DNA of 64,000 nucleotides from Phaeacidiphilus oryzae TH49 (GTDB taxonomy: Bacteria > Actinomycetota > Actinomycetes > Streptomycetales > Streptomycetaceae): assembly GCF_000744815.1 (NCBI RefSeq), contig NZ_JQMQ01000005.1, forward strand, positions 2,736,055-2,800,054, read 5' to 3'. The notes beneath the pieces are model-generated. The model did not search any database, was not told where the DNA came from, and was given only the letters and a program-made list of their open reading frames with translations. How positions within the stretch are numbered: the first letter of the stretch is position 1; every line of letters begins with the position of its first letter. Position numbers and translations under genes: made by a program. Below, piece by piece: positions 7,829 through 15,722 of this stretch.

Positions 7829-7869
7829 TTGTCCACAGCGGCGGGGTTCACCGCCCGGCCTGTGGAAAA
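7829..7869. promoter_or_regulatory. Inverted pair of DnaA-box-like sites
   Basis: TTGTCCACA at 7829-7837, the preferred Streptomyces DnaA-box form, faces TTTTCCACA on the other strand at 7861-7869. The pair lies in the divergent promoter region of uvrD2 and mycoredoxin. Two boxes are too few for an origin, but could allow DnaA-linked expression of a repair helicase. Confidence 0.4.
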
Positions 7870-7952
7870 CCGGCGGAATGTTCATCGGCGCCTGCGCGTT
7901 GGGGACATCGCGCATCCCGCAGGAGGCGCAGTCACCGAGAGGGAGTCCCGAG

Positions 7953-8189
7953 ATGTCGGTCACGATGTACAGCACGACCTGGTGCGGCTACTGCCGTCGG
8001 CTGAAGGGCCAGATGGACCGCGAGGGCATCGCTTACACCGAGGTCAACATCGAGCAGGACCCCGAGGCCGCGGCCTTCGTGGAGAAGGTGAACGGGGGCA
8101 ACCAGACCGTTCCCACCGTGCTCTTCGCGGACGGCTCCGCGCTGACCAACCCGTCGCTCGCGCAGGTCAAGGAGAAGGTCGGCGCCTGA
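7953..8189 (+). CDS. mrx1: Mycoredoxin (glutaredoxin-like thiol oxidoreductase)
   Basis: 78 residues with a thioredoxin-fold glutaredoxin pattern: MYSTTWCGYCRRLK carries the CGYC redox motif at about residues 11-14, and the cis-proline region is TVPTVLF. In actinobacteria these proteins reduce mycothiol mixed disulfides on proteins. ATG 7953 is chosen because GGGAG precedes it and the product has the standard length; the open frame extends upstream without support. Its place beside uvrD2, nudC and wblC matches the conserved order recalled from mycobacteria. Confidence 0.93.
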   Translation: MSVTMYSTTWCGYCRRLKGQMDREGIAYTEVNIEQDPEAAAFVEKVNGGNQTVPTVLFADGSALTNPSLAQVKEKVGA

Positions 8190-8217
8190 TTCCGCGCCCC
8201 GCGCCGAGGGGCCCGTG

Positions 8218-8243
8218 CCGAGGGCCCCGCGCCGGGCCCTCGG
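8218..8243. terminator. Hairpin between convergent mycoredoxin and GntR genes
   Basis: CCGAGGGCCC and GGGCCCTCGG form a perfect 10-bp stem with a six-base loop, placed 30 bases after one stop and 12 before the other. No T-tract follows, as is common in high-GC actinobacteria. Confidence 0.55.
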
Positions 8244-8254
8244 GCAGCCCCGGG

Positions 8255-9064
8255 TCAGGCGCCGTCGTCCGCCGGCCGCAGATGCCCGGCGATGTCGCCG
8301 AGCTGGTAGACGAGGCGGTTCCGGTCGGCGGAGTACCGCGTCTCGGTGACCCTGACCGGGCCGTCCTTGGAGTAGCCGGTGCGCAGCTGGACCATCAGCG
8401 GGACGCCCGGCCCCATCTGGAACCACTGGGCCTCCTCCGGGTCGGGCATCCGCGCGCTCAGCTCGTCCACGCAGGCCGTCTCGACCAGGCCCGCCCCGCG
8501 CAGCGCGGCCTCGTCCCCGCCCTCCACCGGATCCGGGTCCATCAGCGGGGTGCCGGCGGCCAGGGTCACCGGGTAGTGGCTCTCCTCGATCGACCACGGC
8601 TCGCCGTCCATCTGCCGCAGCACCCGGCGGAGGACGACCGCCTCCGCCGGCTCGATCCGCAGCCGCCCGGTGATGTCGGTGCCGGCCCGTACGATCAGCA
8701 TCTGGAAGTCGGACGTCAACTCCCGGCCCGCCTGCCCTGCCTCTTCCGTGTAGATGTCGGAAGTGGAACGCAGCGGGGTTCCGGGCCGCGGTTCCGAAGG
8801 GGAGCGATAGGCGTGGTGATCGACGACCTGATGGTCTTTCAGATATGTCCCCCGGCCCTGGACCCGCGTCAGTAGCCCCTCGTTGACCAGCATGTCCACC
8901 GCCAGCCTGACGGTGTTCCTGGCGACGCCGTAGTGGGTCTCCAACTCGGATTCGACGGGCAGCGGCTCATCGCTCCGCCACTCGCCGACGGCGATTCTGC
9001 GGCGCAGATCTGCGGCTAGCCGCTGGTATTTGGGCGCTCGGCCGGGTCCGCGGGAGATGTTCAC
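8255..9064 (-). CDS. GntR-family regulator, HutC/FarR type
   Basis: About 269 residues. The N-terminal winged helix is typical: PKYQRLAADLRRRI, PVESELETHYGVARNTVR and LTRVQGRGTYL. The C-terminal part has UTRA (effector-binding) features such as AEAVVLRRVLRQMDGEPWSIEESHYP and LMVQLRTGYSKDGPVRVTETRY. The effector is unknown. GTG 9062-9064 is used because a TTG at 9127 adds a poorly protein-like stretch; neither has a good ribosome site. It is divergent from an RsbW-like ATPase gene, with a palindromic candidate operator over the start codon. Confidence 0.86.
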   Translation of the reverse strand: MNISRGPGRAPKYQRLAADLRRRIAVGEWRSDEPLPVESELETHYGVARNTVRLAVDMLVNEGLLTRVQGRGTYLKDHQVVDHHAYRSPSEPRPGTPLRSTSDIYTEEAGQAGRELTSDFQMLIVRAGTDITGRLRIEPAEAVVLRRVLRQMDGEPWSIEESHYPVTLAAGTPLMDPDPVEGGDEAALRGAGLVETACVDELSARMPDPEEAQWFQMGPGVPLMVQLRTGYSKDGPVRVTETRYSADRNRLVYQLGDIAGHLRPADDGA

Positions 9065-9072
9065 CCGGTGAA
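9060..9072. promoter_or_regulatory. Palindromic candidate operator at the gntR start
   Basis: TTCACCCGGTGAA has 5-bp inverted arms around a 3-base centre and overlaps the proposed GTG start. A site here fits autorepression of the GntR gene. Two ATTCCA direct repeats follow at 9095-9100 and 9114-9119 in the same spacer. Confidence 0.35.
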
Positions 9073-9148
9073 TGTAGCGACGGCGGTTGCGGCCATTCCA
9101 CCCAAAAGCCAATATTCCAGATCCCAACTAGTCGCCGGGGGTCTCTGC

Positions 9149-9616
9149 ATGACTCGCTACACCCGGGGGGCCTGGGCGGTCACGGCCTCCCTGCCGGCCC
9201 GCCCGCAGGTGGTGCGGCACGCTCGCCGGATCGCCCGCACCGCGCTGGAGGCGTGGGGCGCGGGCGAGTCCTCCTACGCGGCGGAGACGGTCGTCTCCGA
9301 GCTGGTCACCAACGCGCTGCTGTACGGCCGCGGGCCGGTCGACCTGGCGATCGCGCTCACCGACGAGATACTGCGGATCTCGGTCACCGACTGCGGTCCG
9401 GCGCTGCCCCTGGCCCGCAGCGCCGGACCCGACGCGCAGTCCGGGCGCGGCCTCCAGATCGTCGAGTCGCTCGCGCTGAGCTGGGAGGTGCTGGCGCGGC
9501 CGGACGGCAAGACGGTCAGCTGCGTGCTGCCGGCGGTGCGCAGCCGTCCGGTGGCCGCACCGGGCGGGACGGCGGCGGCCGTCGTCTCGCACGCCGTGCC
9601 GGAGGAGCGGGGCTGA
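9149..9616 (+). CDS. RsbW-like ATP-binding protein (HATPase_c_2)
   Basis: 155 residues. The N-box is TVVSELVTNALLYG and the G-boxes include ISVTDCGPALP and SGRGLQIVESLA, as in the anti-sigma-factor kinase/GHKL proteins that are very numerous in Streptomyces. Such proteins bind partner sigma factors or anti-sigma antagonists; the partner here is not visible nearby. ATG 9149 has a GGGGG-type site seven bases upstream. The last 30 residues are a non-conserved Ala/Pro tail. It is divergent from the GntR gene and convergent with nudC. Confidence 0.85.
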   Translation: MTRYTRGAWAVTASLPARPQVVRHARRIARTALEAWGAGESSYAAETVVSELVTNALLYGRGPVDLAIALTDEILRISVTDCGPALPLARSAGPDAQSGRGLQIVESLALSWEVLARPDGKTVSCVLPAVRSRPVAAPGGTAAAVVSHAVPEERG

Positions 9617-9707
9617 GCCCGCGGGCGCGGGCGGGCCGGGGCCGCCGGGGCCGGGCGGGACGGCTCCCGGCGGGGCGGCTCCGGGCGGGCCGCCCCGCGC
9701 GGCCGGA

Positions 9708-10802
9708 TCACCAGCGGGCGGCTTCCGGAAGCGGCTCGCCGTACCAGAGTTCGACCAGGCGGCGGGCGATGGAGATGCCGGAGGGCGGCAGCACCGTTCC
9801 CGCCTCCATCCCCGCCCGCAGCTCCTCGCGGGTGAACCAGCGGGCCTCGGAGAGCTCCTCGCCGTCCACCTGGATCGCGGTGCCGCCGTTGGCGGCCTCC
9901 GCCCGGCCCAGGAAGCCGAGCATCAGGCTGCACGGGAACGGCCACGGCTGGCTGGCCACATAGCGGCAGTCCGCGACGACCACGCCGGCCTCCTCGTGCA
10001 CCTCCCGGGCGACCGCCTGCTCCAGTGACTCGCCGGGCTCCACGAAGCCGGCCAGCGTGGAGTAGCGGCCCTCCGGCCAGATCGCCTGCCGGCCGAGCAG
10101 CGCGCGGTCCTGGTCGTCGGTGATCAGCATGATCACCGCCGGGTCGGTCCGCGGGTAGTGCTCGTGGGCGCAGGCGGTGCAGCGGCGGACGTGGCCGGCC
10201 GCGGCCTGCGCCGTCGGATGGCCGCAGCGGGAGCAGTAGCGGTGCGAGCGGTGCCAGTTCTCCAGGGCGACCGCGTGCACCAGCAGCCCGGCGTCCCGGT
10301 CGCCGAGCTGGGCGCCGACCTCGCGCAGGCCGGCCTCCCGGGCCTCGCCGTCCAGCCGGCCCGGCAGGCTCTCCGCGGCGACCGCGAAGTACGCGGTGGC
10401 GTCCGGCCCCTGGCCCTCGACCCCGAGGAAGTACCGGTCGCCCTCCGGGGCCTCGAAGCTGGACAGCAGGACCAGCTCGGTGCGGCCGTCCTGGGTGTCC
10501 ACGACCCGGGCCCGGCCGTTCGAGATGACCAGGACGCGGGTGCCGGGGTGGCTCCAGGTGGAGAGCAGCCAGGCCTCGTCCAGCCGGTGCTCGGCGGCCC
10601 GGTCGAGGGTCGACCGGGAGAGCGCCAGCGGCCGGGCGGCCAGATCGCCCGAGACGGGGTCGGGGGCGCCGAGGGCGGCAGGAGCGGCGGGCACGGCGGG
10701 TCTCGGCACCCGCCCTCCGGGGTCCGCCGCCGTTCCCGACGGCGCGACCGGCTGTTCCTTGCGGGTTTCCGACTTCGGTGTCGTCACGTGCCTATGCCCC
10801 AT
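9708..10802 (-). CDS. nudC: NAD(+)/NADH pyrophosphatase NudC
   Basis: About 364 residues. A four-cysteine zinc ribbon (CSRCGH and CTACAHEHYPRTDPAVI) precedes a full NUDIX box GFVEPGESLEQAVAREVHEEAG and the NudC-specific SQPWPFPCSLMLGF motif. NudC hydrolyses NADH to NMNH and AMP and removes NAD caps from RNA. The first 40 or so residues are Pro/Ala-rich; a GTG at 10787 (VTTPKSETRKEQ) is an alternative start. It is convergent with the RsbW-like gene. Confidence 0.92.
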   Translation of the reverse strand: MGHRHVTTPKSETRKEQPVAPSGTAADPGGRVPRPAVPAAPAALGAPDPVSGDLAARPLALSRSTLDRAAEHRLDEAWLLSTWSHPGTRVLVISNGRARVVDTQDGRTELVLLSSFEAPEGDRYFLGVEGQGPDATAYFAVAAESLPGRLDGEAREAGLREVGAQLGDRDAGLLVHAVALENWHRSHRYCSRCGHPTAQAAAGHVRRCTACAHEHYPRTDPAVIMLITDDQDRALLGRQAIWPEGRYSTLAGFVEPGESLEQAVAREVHEEAGVVVADCRYVASQPWPFPCSLMLGFLGRAEAANGGTAIQVDGEELSEARWFTREELRAGMEAGTVLPPSGISIARRLVELWYGEPLPEAARW

Positions 10803-10874
10803 GTCCTTCGCGGTGTCACGCCTAGTCCTACCCCGCCGGCGGCGTGCGGGACCAGCGCGGGAGGGTGTTCCCGA

Positions 10875-12311
10875 TCACCTGGCGGGATCGGTGGGGCGGA
10901 GCCCTTCGGCGAGCTCCGACCACAGGTGGGCGGCCGCCTCGACGCCCTTCGACAGCAGGTCCAGTTCGACCTTCTCGTTCACCGAGTGCCAGCCGTCCGA
11001 CGGTACCGAGATGCCCAGGAAGAGCACGGGCGCGCCGAGGACGTCCTGGAGGTCGGCGGCCGGGCCCGAGCCTCCCTCGCGGGTGAACCTGACCGGCTGT
11101 TCGAAGGCCGTCTCCATGGCCCGGGCCAGGGAGGTGAGCGCCGGGTGGTCCAGCGGCGTCAGACAGGGCCGGGTCGCGCCAGGGAAGGTGATCTCGTGCC
11201 GGATGCCGTCCGGGATCCGCTCGGCCACCCAGGCGGCGACGGCCTCCCGGACCTTCTCCACGTCCTGCCCGGCGACCAGCCGGAAGGAGAGCTTGAGGTG
11301 GGCGTCGGCCGGGACGATGGTCTTGCCGCCCGGGCCGGTGTAGCCGCCCCAGACGCCGTTGACCTCGGCGGTCGGGCGGGCCCAGATCCGCTCCAGGGTG
11401 CTGAAGCCCTCCTCGCCGAGGGTCCCGTGCGACTTGGCGGTGCGCAGCCAGGCCTCCTCGTCGAAGGGGAGCTCGGCGAAGAGGGCGCGCTCGCGGTCGG
11501 TCAGCTCGACGACCCCGTCGTAGAACCCGGGGACGGCGACCCGGCGGTGCCCGTCGTGGAGCGCGGCGGCGAGGCGGGCGGCCTCGGTGGCCGGGTTGGG
11601 CACGGCGCCGCCGAAGGACCCCGAGTGGATGTCCTGGTCGGGGCCGTAGAGGTCGATCTGGCAGTCGACCAGGCCGCGCATCCCGGTGCAGACCGTCGGC
11701 GTGCTCTCGGACCACATCCCGGTGTCCGAGATCACGACCACGTCGGCGGCGAGGCGGGCCCGGTTGGCCGGGCGCCGGATCAGCTCGCCGAAGTTCGGGG
11801 AGCCGGACTCCTCCTCGCCCTCGATCAGCAGCTTGAGGTTGACCGCGGGGGCCGTCCGGCCGGTGGCCGCGAGGTGCGCGCGGACGCCCAGGGTGTGGAA
11901 GAAGACCTGGCCCTTGTCGTCCGCGGCGCCCCGGGCGTAGAGCCGGCCGTCCCGGACCTCCGGCTGGAAGGGGTCGCTCTGCCAGCCGTCCGCCAGGGCC
12001 GCCGGCTGGACGTCGTGGTGGCCGTAGACCAGCACGGTCGGGGCGTCCGGATCCGCGGACGGCCAGTGCGCGAAGACGGCGGGCAGGCCGCCGTCCGCGG
12101 TCTCCCACACCTCCGTCTCGGGGAACCCGGTGGCGGCGAGCCGCTCCCGCAGCCACTCCGCGGAGCGCCGGACGTCCGGCGCGTGCTCGGGCTGGGCGGA
12201 GACGGAGGGGATCCGCAGCCACTCGCCGAGCTCGGCGAGGAAGGGCTCCCGGTGGGCGGCGATGAACTCCCGCACCGCGGGGGTCCGGGACTCGGGGGAA
12301 GACGCGCTCAT
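10875..12311 (-). CDS. M20-family dipeptidase/amidohydrolase
   Basis: About 478 residues. The co-catalytic metal motif YGHHDVQPA and the bridging GAADDKGQV, then LIEGEEESGSPNF with the catalytic Glu pair, are those of M20 peptidases of the carnosinase/CNDP-like subgroup that cleave small peptides in the cytosol. The C-terminal FTREGGSGPAADLQ and LGISVPSDGWHSVNEKV regions complete the metal site. ATG 12309-12311 (MSASSPESR) is preferred to an upstream ATG nine codons earlier because a GGGG-type site precedes it. Confidence 0.9.
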   Translation of the reverse strand: MSASSPESRTPAVREFIAAHREPFLAELGEWLRIPSVSAQPEHAPDVRRSAEWLRERLAATGFPETEVWETADGGLPAVFAHWPSADPDAPTVLVYGHHDVQPAALADGWQSDPFQPEVRDGRLYARGAADDKGQVFFHTLGVRAHLAATGRTAPAVNLKLLIEGEEESGSPNFGELIRRPANRARLAADVVVISDTGMWSESTPTVCTGMRGLVDCQIDLYGPDQDIHSGSFGGAVPNPATEAARLAAALHDGHRRVAVPGFYDGVVELTDRERALFAELPFDEEAWLRTAKSHGTLGEEGFSTLERIWARPTAEVNGVWGGYTGPGGKTIVPADAHLKLSFRLVAGQDVEKVREAVAAWVAERIPDGIRHEITFPGATRPCLTPLDHPALTSLARAMETAFEQPVRFTREGGSGPAADLQDVLGAPVLFLGISVPSDGWHSVNEKVELDLLSKGVEAAAHLWSELAEGLRPTDPAR

Positions 12312-12360
12312 ACCCCTGACCCTAATCCCCCGCGGCATGGGGAAACGCCCTGGTCGCCGA

Positions 12361-13224
12361 CTACTGGCCGAGCAGCTTGGAGATGTCGGCGGTCTGGCTC
12401 GCCGGAGGCGCGCTGATGGCCGCCGGGGCGGTGCTGAAGTCCGAGTAGTGCATCGTGATGCGGGTGGTGCCCTTACTGCTGGGCATGGCGACGCGCTCCT
12501 GGACCGGCAGGTTGTCGGAGTTCAGCCACAGATCGATGGTCTCGGTCTTCACGCCCGCCGCCACCGCCTGCTGCAGCAGCTTCTTGACGTCGGCCGAGCT
12601 CTCCTTGGGGATCATCTGGGAGACGTTCACCGTCGCGGTGTAGTGGGTGGTCGAGACGCCGTCCACCGTCTCGCTGCCGACCCGCTTGACCTTCGCGCCC
12701 TCGGAGGAGAGCAGCTTGATCTGCTCGGAGGGGTCCTGCGGGCGCTGGGTCGAGGCCTGGTTCAGCAGATCGGCCATGGCCTTCCCCTGCGAGCCCAGCT
12801 TGGACATGTCCACCTTCAGCCAGGGCTTGCCGCCGACCTGCTTGGCGAACTCCGGGCCGAGGTTCTCGTACATCACGTTCCCGGCCGAGATCACGCGGAT
12901 GCTCGACGTGCCCATCGCCTGCTGGAACGAGGGGTTGTGCATGGTGAAGTCCATGGCCACCGGGCGCCACGATATTCGGCCGCCCATGGTCATGTCCCCC
13001 GTCGGGGCCTGGACGGTGACCTGGGTCTTGGCGGAGGTGTAGGTCTGGGTGTGCTTGGTCGCGGCGTTCAGCACCTGCGCGACCGTCTGCATCGCGGGCT
13101 GCTGGGCCTTGGACGACGAGGAGGCGGACGACGCGCCGCCGCCCGAGCATGCGGCCAGAGCCAGCAGCGCGGAGGAGGCGCAGGCGGCGAGAAGAACGGT
13201 ACGTGTGCGATGGGTGCGAAGCAT
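12361..13224 (-). CDS. LppX/LprG-like lipoprotein
   Basis: 287 residues with a classical lipoprotein signal: MLRTHRTRTVLLAACASSA, a hydrophobic core, and the lipobox LAAC at about residues 22-25, followed by a Ser/Gly linker. The mature part (VAQVLNAATKHTQTYTSAKT, later IDLWLNSDNLPVQERVAM and ITMHYSDF) resembles the LppX/LprA/LprF/LprG fold, a half-barrel that holds lipids or other hydrophobic ligands on the outer face of the membrane. The ligand is unknown. No obvious partner gene is adjacent. Confidence 0.85.
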   Translation of the reverse strand: MLRTHRTRTVLLAACASSALLALAACSGGGASSASSSSKAQQPAMQTVAQVLNAATKHTQTYTSAKTQVTVQAPTGDMTMGGRISWRPVAMDFTMHNPSFQQAMGTSSIRVISAGNVMYENLGPEFAKQVGGKPWLKVDMSKLGSQGKAMADLLNQASTQRPQDPSEQIKLLSSEGAKVKRVGSETVDGVSTTHYTATVNVSQMIPKESSADVKKLLQQAVAAGVKTETIDLWLNSDNLPVQERVAMPSSKGTTRITMHYSDFSTAPAAISAPPASQTADISKLLGQ

Positions 13225-13366
13225 GGGACCCCCCTATGACTCAGCGGTGCTCTCACTGTGAACACGGTGGCAAGACGGTACACCCGAGCGGTGACACACC
13301 TGTCGCCGGATCAGACACCAGTGCCCGTGCGCGGGTTCGGGCCGCCGGACCAGTACCTTCGGGCAG

Positions 13367-14413
13367 GTGAGGATCGCGACCTTCAACCTGCTGCACGGCC
13401 AGCCGCTCAGCGGCGGGCGCCCGCTGCCGTTCCCCGACCCGGACGGCGAGGGCGGCGCCGGGGCGCCGCTCGCGGAGGCCGTACGGGCCCTGGACGCCGA
13501 TGTGCTGGCCCTGCAGGAGGTCGATCGGTTCCAGGCCCGCTCGGGCCTCGTCGACCAGCCCGCCGTCGCCGCCGAGGCACTCGGCGCGGCGGACTGGCGG
13601 TTCGCCGCCGCGCTGCACGGCGAGCCGGCGCCGGTCTCCGGCTGGGTCCTCGACCCGGACCACGCCGACCTCCGGGTCTACGGGCCCGGGCCCGGGCTCG
13701 CGCCGGGGCTCGAGCCGGGGCTCGGGCTCGGCGAGGACCCGGCGGAGACCCCGGTTCCGTCCTACGGCACGGCTCTGCTGACCCGCCTGCCGGTGCGGCA
13801 CTGGCGGGCCCGGAGGTTCGCCCCGGCCCCGTTCGGACTGCCGCTGCGGGTCGCCGGCCGGGCCGGGCTCACCCCCGTGCCGGACGAGCCGCGGGCCGCG
13901 CTGGCGGCCGTCCTCGAGGGCGCGGAGGGGCCGTTCACCGTGGTGGCCGCGCATCTGTCCTTCGTCCCCGGCTGGAACATGGGGCAGTTGGCGGCGATCC
14001 GCCGCTGGATCGCCGACCTTCCCGCGCCGTATCTGCTGCTCGGTGATCTGAACCTGGTCGGCGCGGTGCCGCGGACGGTGCTCGGCGGCGCCGAGGTGGT
14101 GGACAGCGTGCGCCGGCGCGGACGGCAGAAGCCGGGAGCCTCCGCGCGCCGGCGGGCGCGGTTGCGCACCCGGCGGGCGGAGGCCGCCGCCGGCGCGCCC
14201 TTCCCGCTGCGCTCCCGCGGCGTCAACCCCCGTACGCTGCTGCGCGGTTGGCGCGATCTGGCCCGTCTGCCCACCTATCCCGCGCACCGGCCGGCGGTGC
14301 AGTTCGACCACGTACTCGCGGTGGGCGTACCCCGCGATGCGGTGCGGGCCGCGCGGACCCCGCCGACGCCGATCTCGGATCACCGGCCGCTGGTCGTCGA
14401 GCTGGATCTGTGA
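13367..14413 (+). CDS. Endonuclease/exonuclease/phosphatase (EEP) family hydrolase
   Basis: 348 residues from a GTG start. The EEP motifs are visible: RIATFNLLHG at the N-terminus, DVLALQEVD with the metal-binding Glu, YGTALLTRLPV, AHLSF, LLGDLNLVG and the terminal ISDHRPLVVEL. The fold cleaves phosphodiesters in nucleic acids, inositol phosphates or sphingomyelin; specificity is not predictable. A GPGPGLAPGLEPGLGLGED linker of Gly/Pro/Leu repeats sits around residue 105-122. Its last 191 bases, including the SDHRPL codons, overlap the 3' end of the convergent phosphatase gene. Confidence 0.82.
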   Translation: MRIATFNLLHGQPLSGGRPLPFPDPDGEGGAGAPLAEAVRALDADVLALQEVDRFQARSGLVDQPAVAAEALGAADWRFAAALHGEPAPVSGWVLDPDHADLRVYGPGPGLAPGLEPGLGLGEDPAETPVPSYGTALLTRLPVRHWRARRFAPAPFGLPLRVAGRAGLTPVPDEPRAALAAVLEGAEGPFTVVAAHLSFVPGWNMGQLAAIRRWIADLPAPYLLLGDLNLVGAVPRTVLGGAEVVDSVRRRGRQKPGASARRRARLRTRRAEAAAGAPFPLRSRGVNPRTLLRGWRDLARLPTYPAHRPAVQFDHVLAVGVPRDAVRAARTPPTPISDHRPLVVELDL

Positions 14414-15665
14414 GCGGCTCCGCGCCCACCGGCCGGTACTCGATCAGCAGCATGGCGGCGTCGTCGCCGAGCGGGCGGCCGACGAAGCGGCGGAGGTCCG
14501 CGTGCACCCGGGCGAGCACCGCCTCCGGTCCGTCCCACCGCTCGTCGCCGGTCCGCCGGGACAGCTCCGGCAGCCGGTCCGGCAGCGGGTAGAAGCGGCC
14601 GGCGCGGTCCCGGGCCTCGATGATCCCGTCGGTGTAGAGGAGGATCCGGTCGCCGCGCTGCAACCGGACGCTGAGCACCTGGGGGCACACCTCGCACGGG
14701 GGGAGGACGCCGAGCGGGGGCTCGGGATCGGGCGCGTCCAGGGCGCGGACGGGGCCCTGCGCACCGGCGCCCGGCGCGCCGGCGCCCTGCGCGCCAGCGC
14801 CCGGCGCGCCGTCGCCCTGCGCACCGGCGTCGACGCCGAGCAGATACGGCGACGGATGCCCGCAGTTGACGACCTCCAGCACGCCCTGCTCGCGCACCCC
14901 GATCAGCACCAGGGTGACGAACTCCTCGTCGCAGCGGGCCGTTCCGAGCGGCCCGGACGGCCCGGAGGGATGCTCGCGCAGCGCCCGCTCCAGGCTGACC
15001 GCGAGCCAGGCGGCCACCTTCTCCAGCGCGCTCTCCTGGTGCGCGGCCTCCCGGAAGGCGCCCAGCACGTCGGCGGCGGTCTCCACCGCGCCGAGGCCCT
15101 TGCCCCGGACGTCCCCGACCACCGCCCGGACCCCGAACCTGGTCTCCACCACCTCGTAGAGGTCGCCGCCGATCCGGGCGTGGGCGGTGGCCGCGGCGTA
15201 GTGGACGGCCGCCCGGACGGGGCCGATCCGGTCCGGCACCGAGCGCAGCAGCACCCGCTGCGCCACCTCGGCGATCAACCGGGCGTCCGCCAGGGCCTGT
15301 TCCTGCCGGGCCCGCAACCGCACCCCGGCCGCGCCCAGCAGGGCGATCGCCGCCACCGCGAGGACGCCGGCCGCGGCGATCGCGGTCTCCGGCCGGTCGG
15401 CGCCGGCGTGCCGCAGGCCGAGGTCGACCGCCGCGGCCACCCCGACGAGCCCGACCAGCGGCGGGTACCAGAGCCGGTGGCCGACCACCGCGGCCAGCGC
15501 GGGACCTGCGGTCAGCAGCGGTTCGAGCGGGATGCCGGGCCGGGGGTCGAGTCCGTCGGCGAGCAGCACGGCGACCACCGCCGCCGGCGGAAGCAGCAGC
15601 AGCGTGAGCCGGCCGAGGCGTCGGCCCCGGAGTCGCGGCATGCGTGGCGCCGGAATCCCTGGCAT
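14223..15665 (-). CDS. SpoIIE-type PP2C serine/threonine phosphatase with membrane anchor
   Basis: About 480 residues. The N-terminal 120 residues hold several hydrophobic segments (LTLLLLPPAAVVAVLLADG, a second near TAGPALAAVVG, and an Ala/Val-rich third). A short helix leads to the SpoIIE/PP2C domain, with IGGDLYEVVETRFGVRAVVGD, DGIIEARDRAGRFYPL and GDDAAMLLI metal-site motifs. Such phosphatases usually act on anti-anti-sigma factors. Inside the domain an Ala/Gly/Pro repeat (GAQGAGAPGAG) comes from a short DNA repeat. The last ~60 residues overlap the convergent EEP gene and look non-conserved. ATG 15663-15665 is chosen for AGGAGGG ten bases upstream. Confidence 0.82.
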   Translation of the reverse strand: MPGIPAPRMPRLRGRRLGRLTLLLLPPAAVVAVLLADGLDPRPGIPLEPLLTAGPALAAVVGHRLWYPPLVGLVGVAAAVDLGLRHAGADRPETAIAAAGVLAVAAIALLGAAGVRLRARQEQALADARLIAEVAQRVLLRSVPDRIGPVRAAVHYAAATAHARIGGDLYEVVETRFGVRAVVGDVRGKGLGAVETAADVLGAFREAAHQESALEKVAAWLAVSLERALREHPSGPSGPLGTARCDEEFVTLVLIGVREQGVLEVVNCGHPSPYLLGVDAGAQGDGAPGAGAQGAGAPGAGAQGPVRALDAPDPEPPLGVLPPCEVCPQVLSVRLQRGDRILLYTDGIIEARDRAGRFYPLPDRLPELSRRTGDERWDGPEAVLARVHADLRRFVGRPLGDDAAMLLIEYRPVGAEPLTDPARRPAAGDPRSASAGSARPAPHRGVRPPRVRGRTAPPAGARDRWADGPDRANRAAAYGG

Positions 15666-15722
15666 CGCGGGCAGCCCTCCTGGGCGGCTGGTCGTCACCC
15701 CCGCGGAGGCCTGTCGTCCCGG

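Noticed and set aside
7829..7869. Replication origin
   Set aside because: Only two boxes, and no dnaA, dnaN or A/T-rich unwinding region nearby.
10158..12416. 752-codon plus-strand frame over nudC and the M20 peptidase
   Set aside because: It covers two well-recognised minus-strand genes and has no domain.
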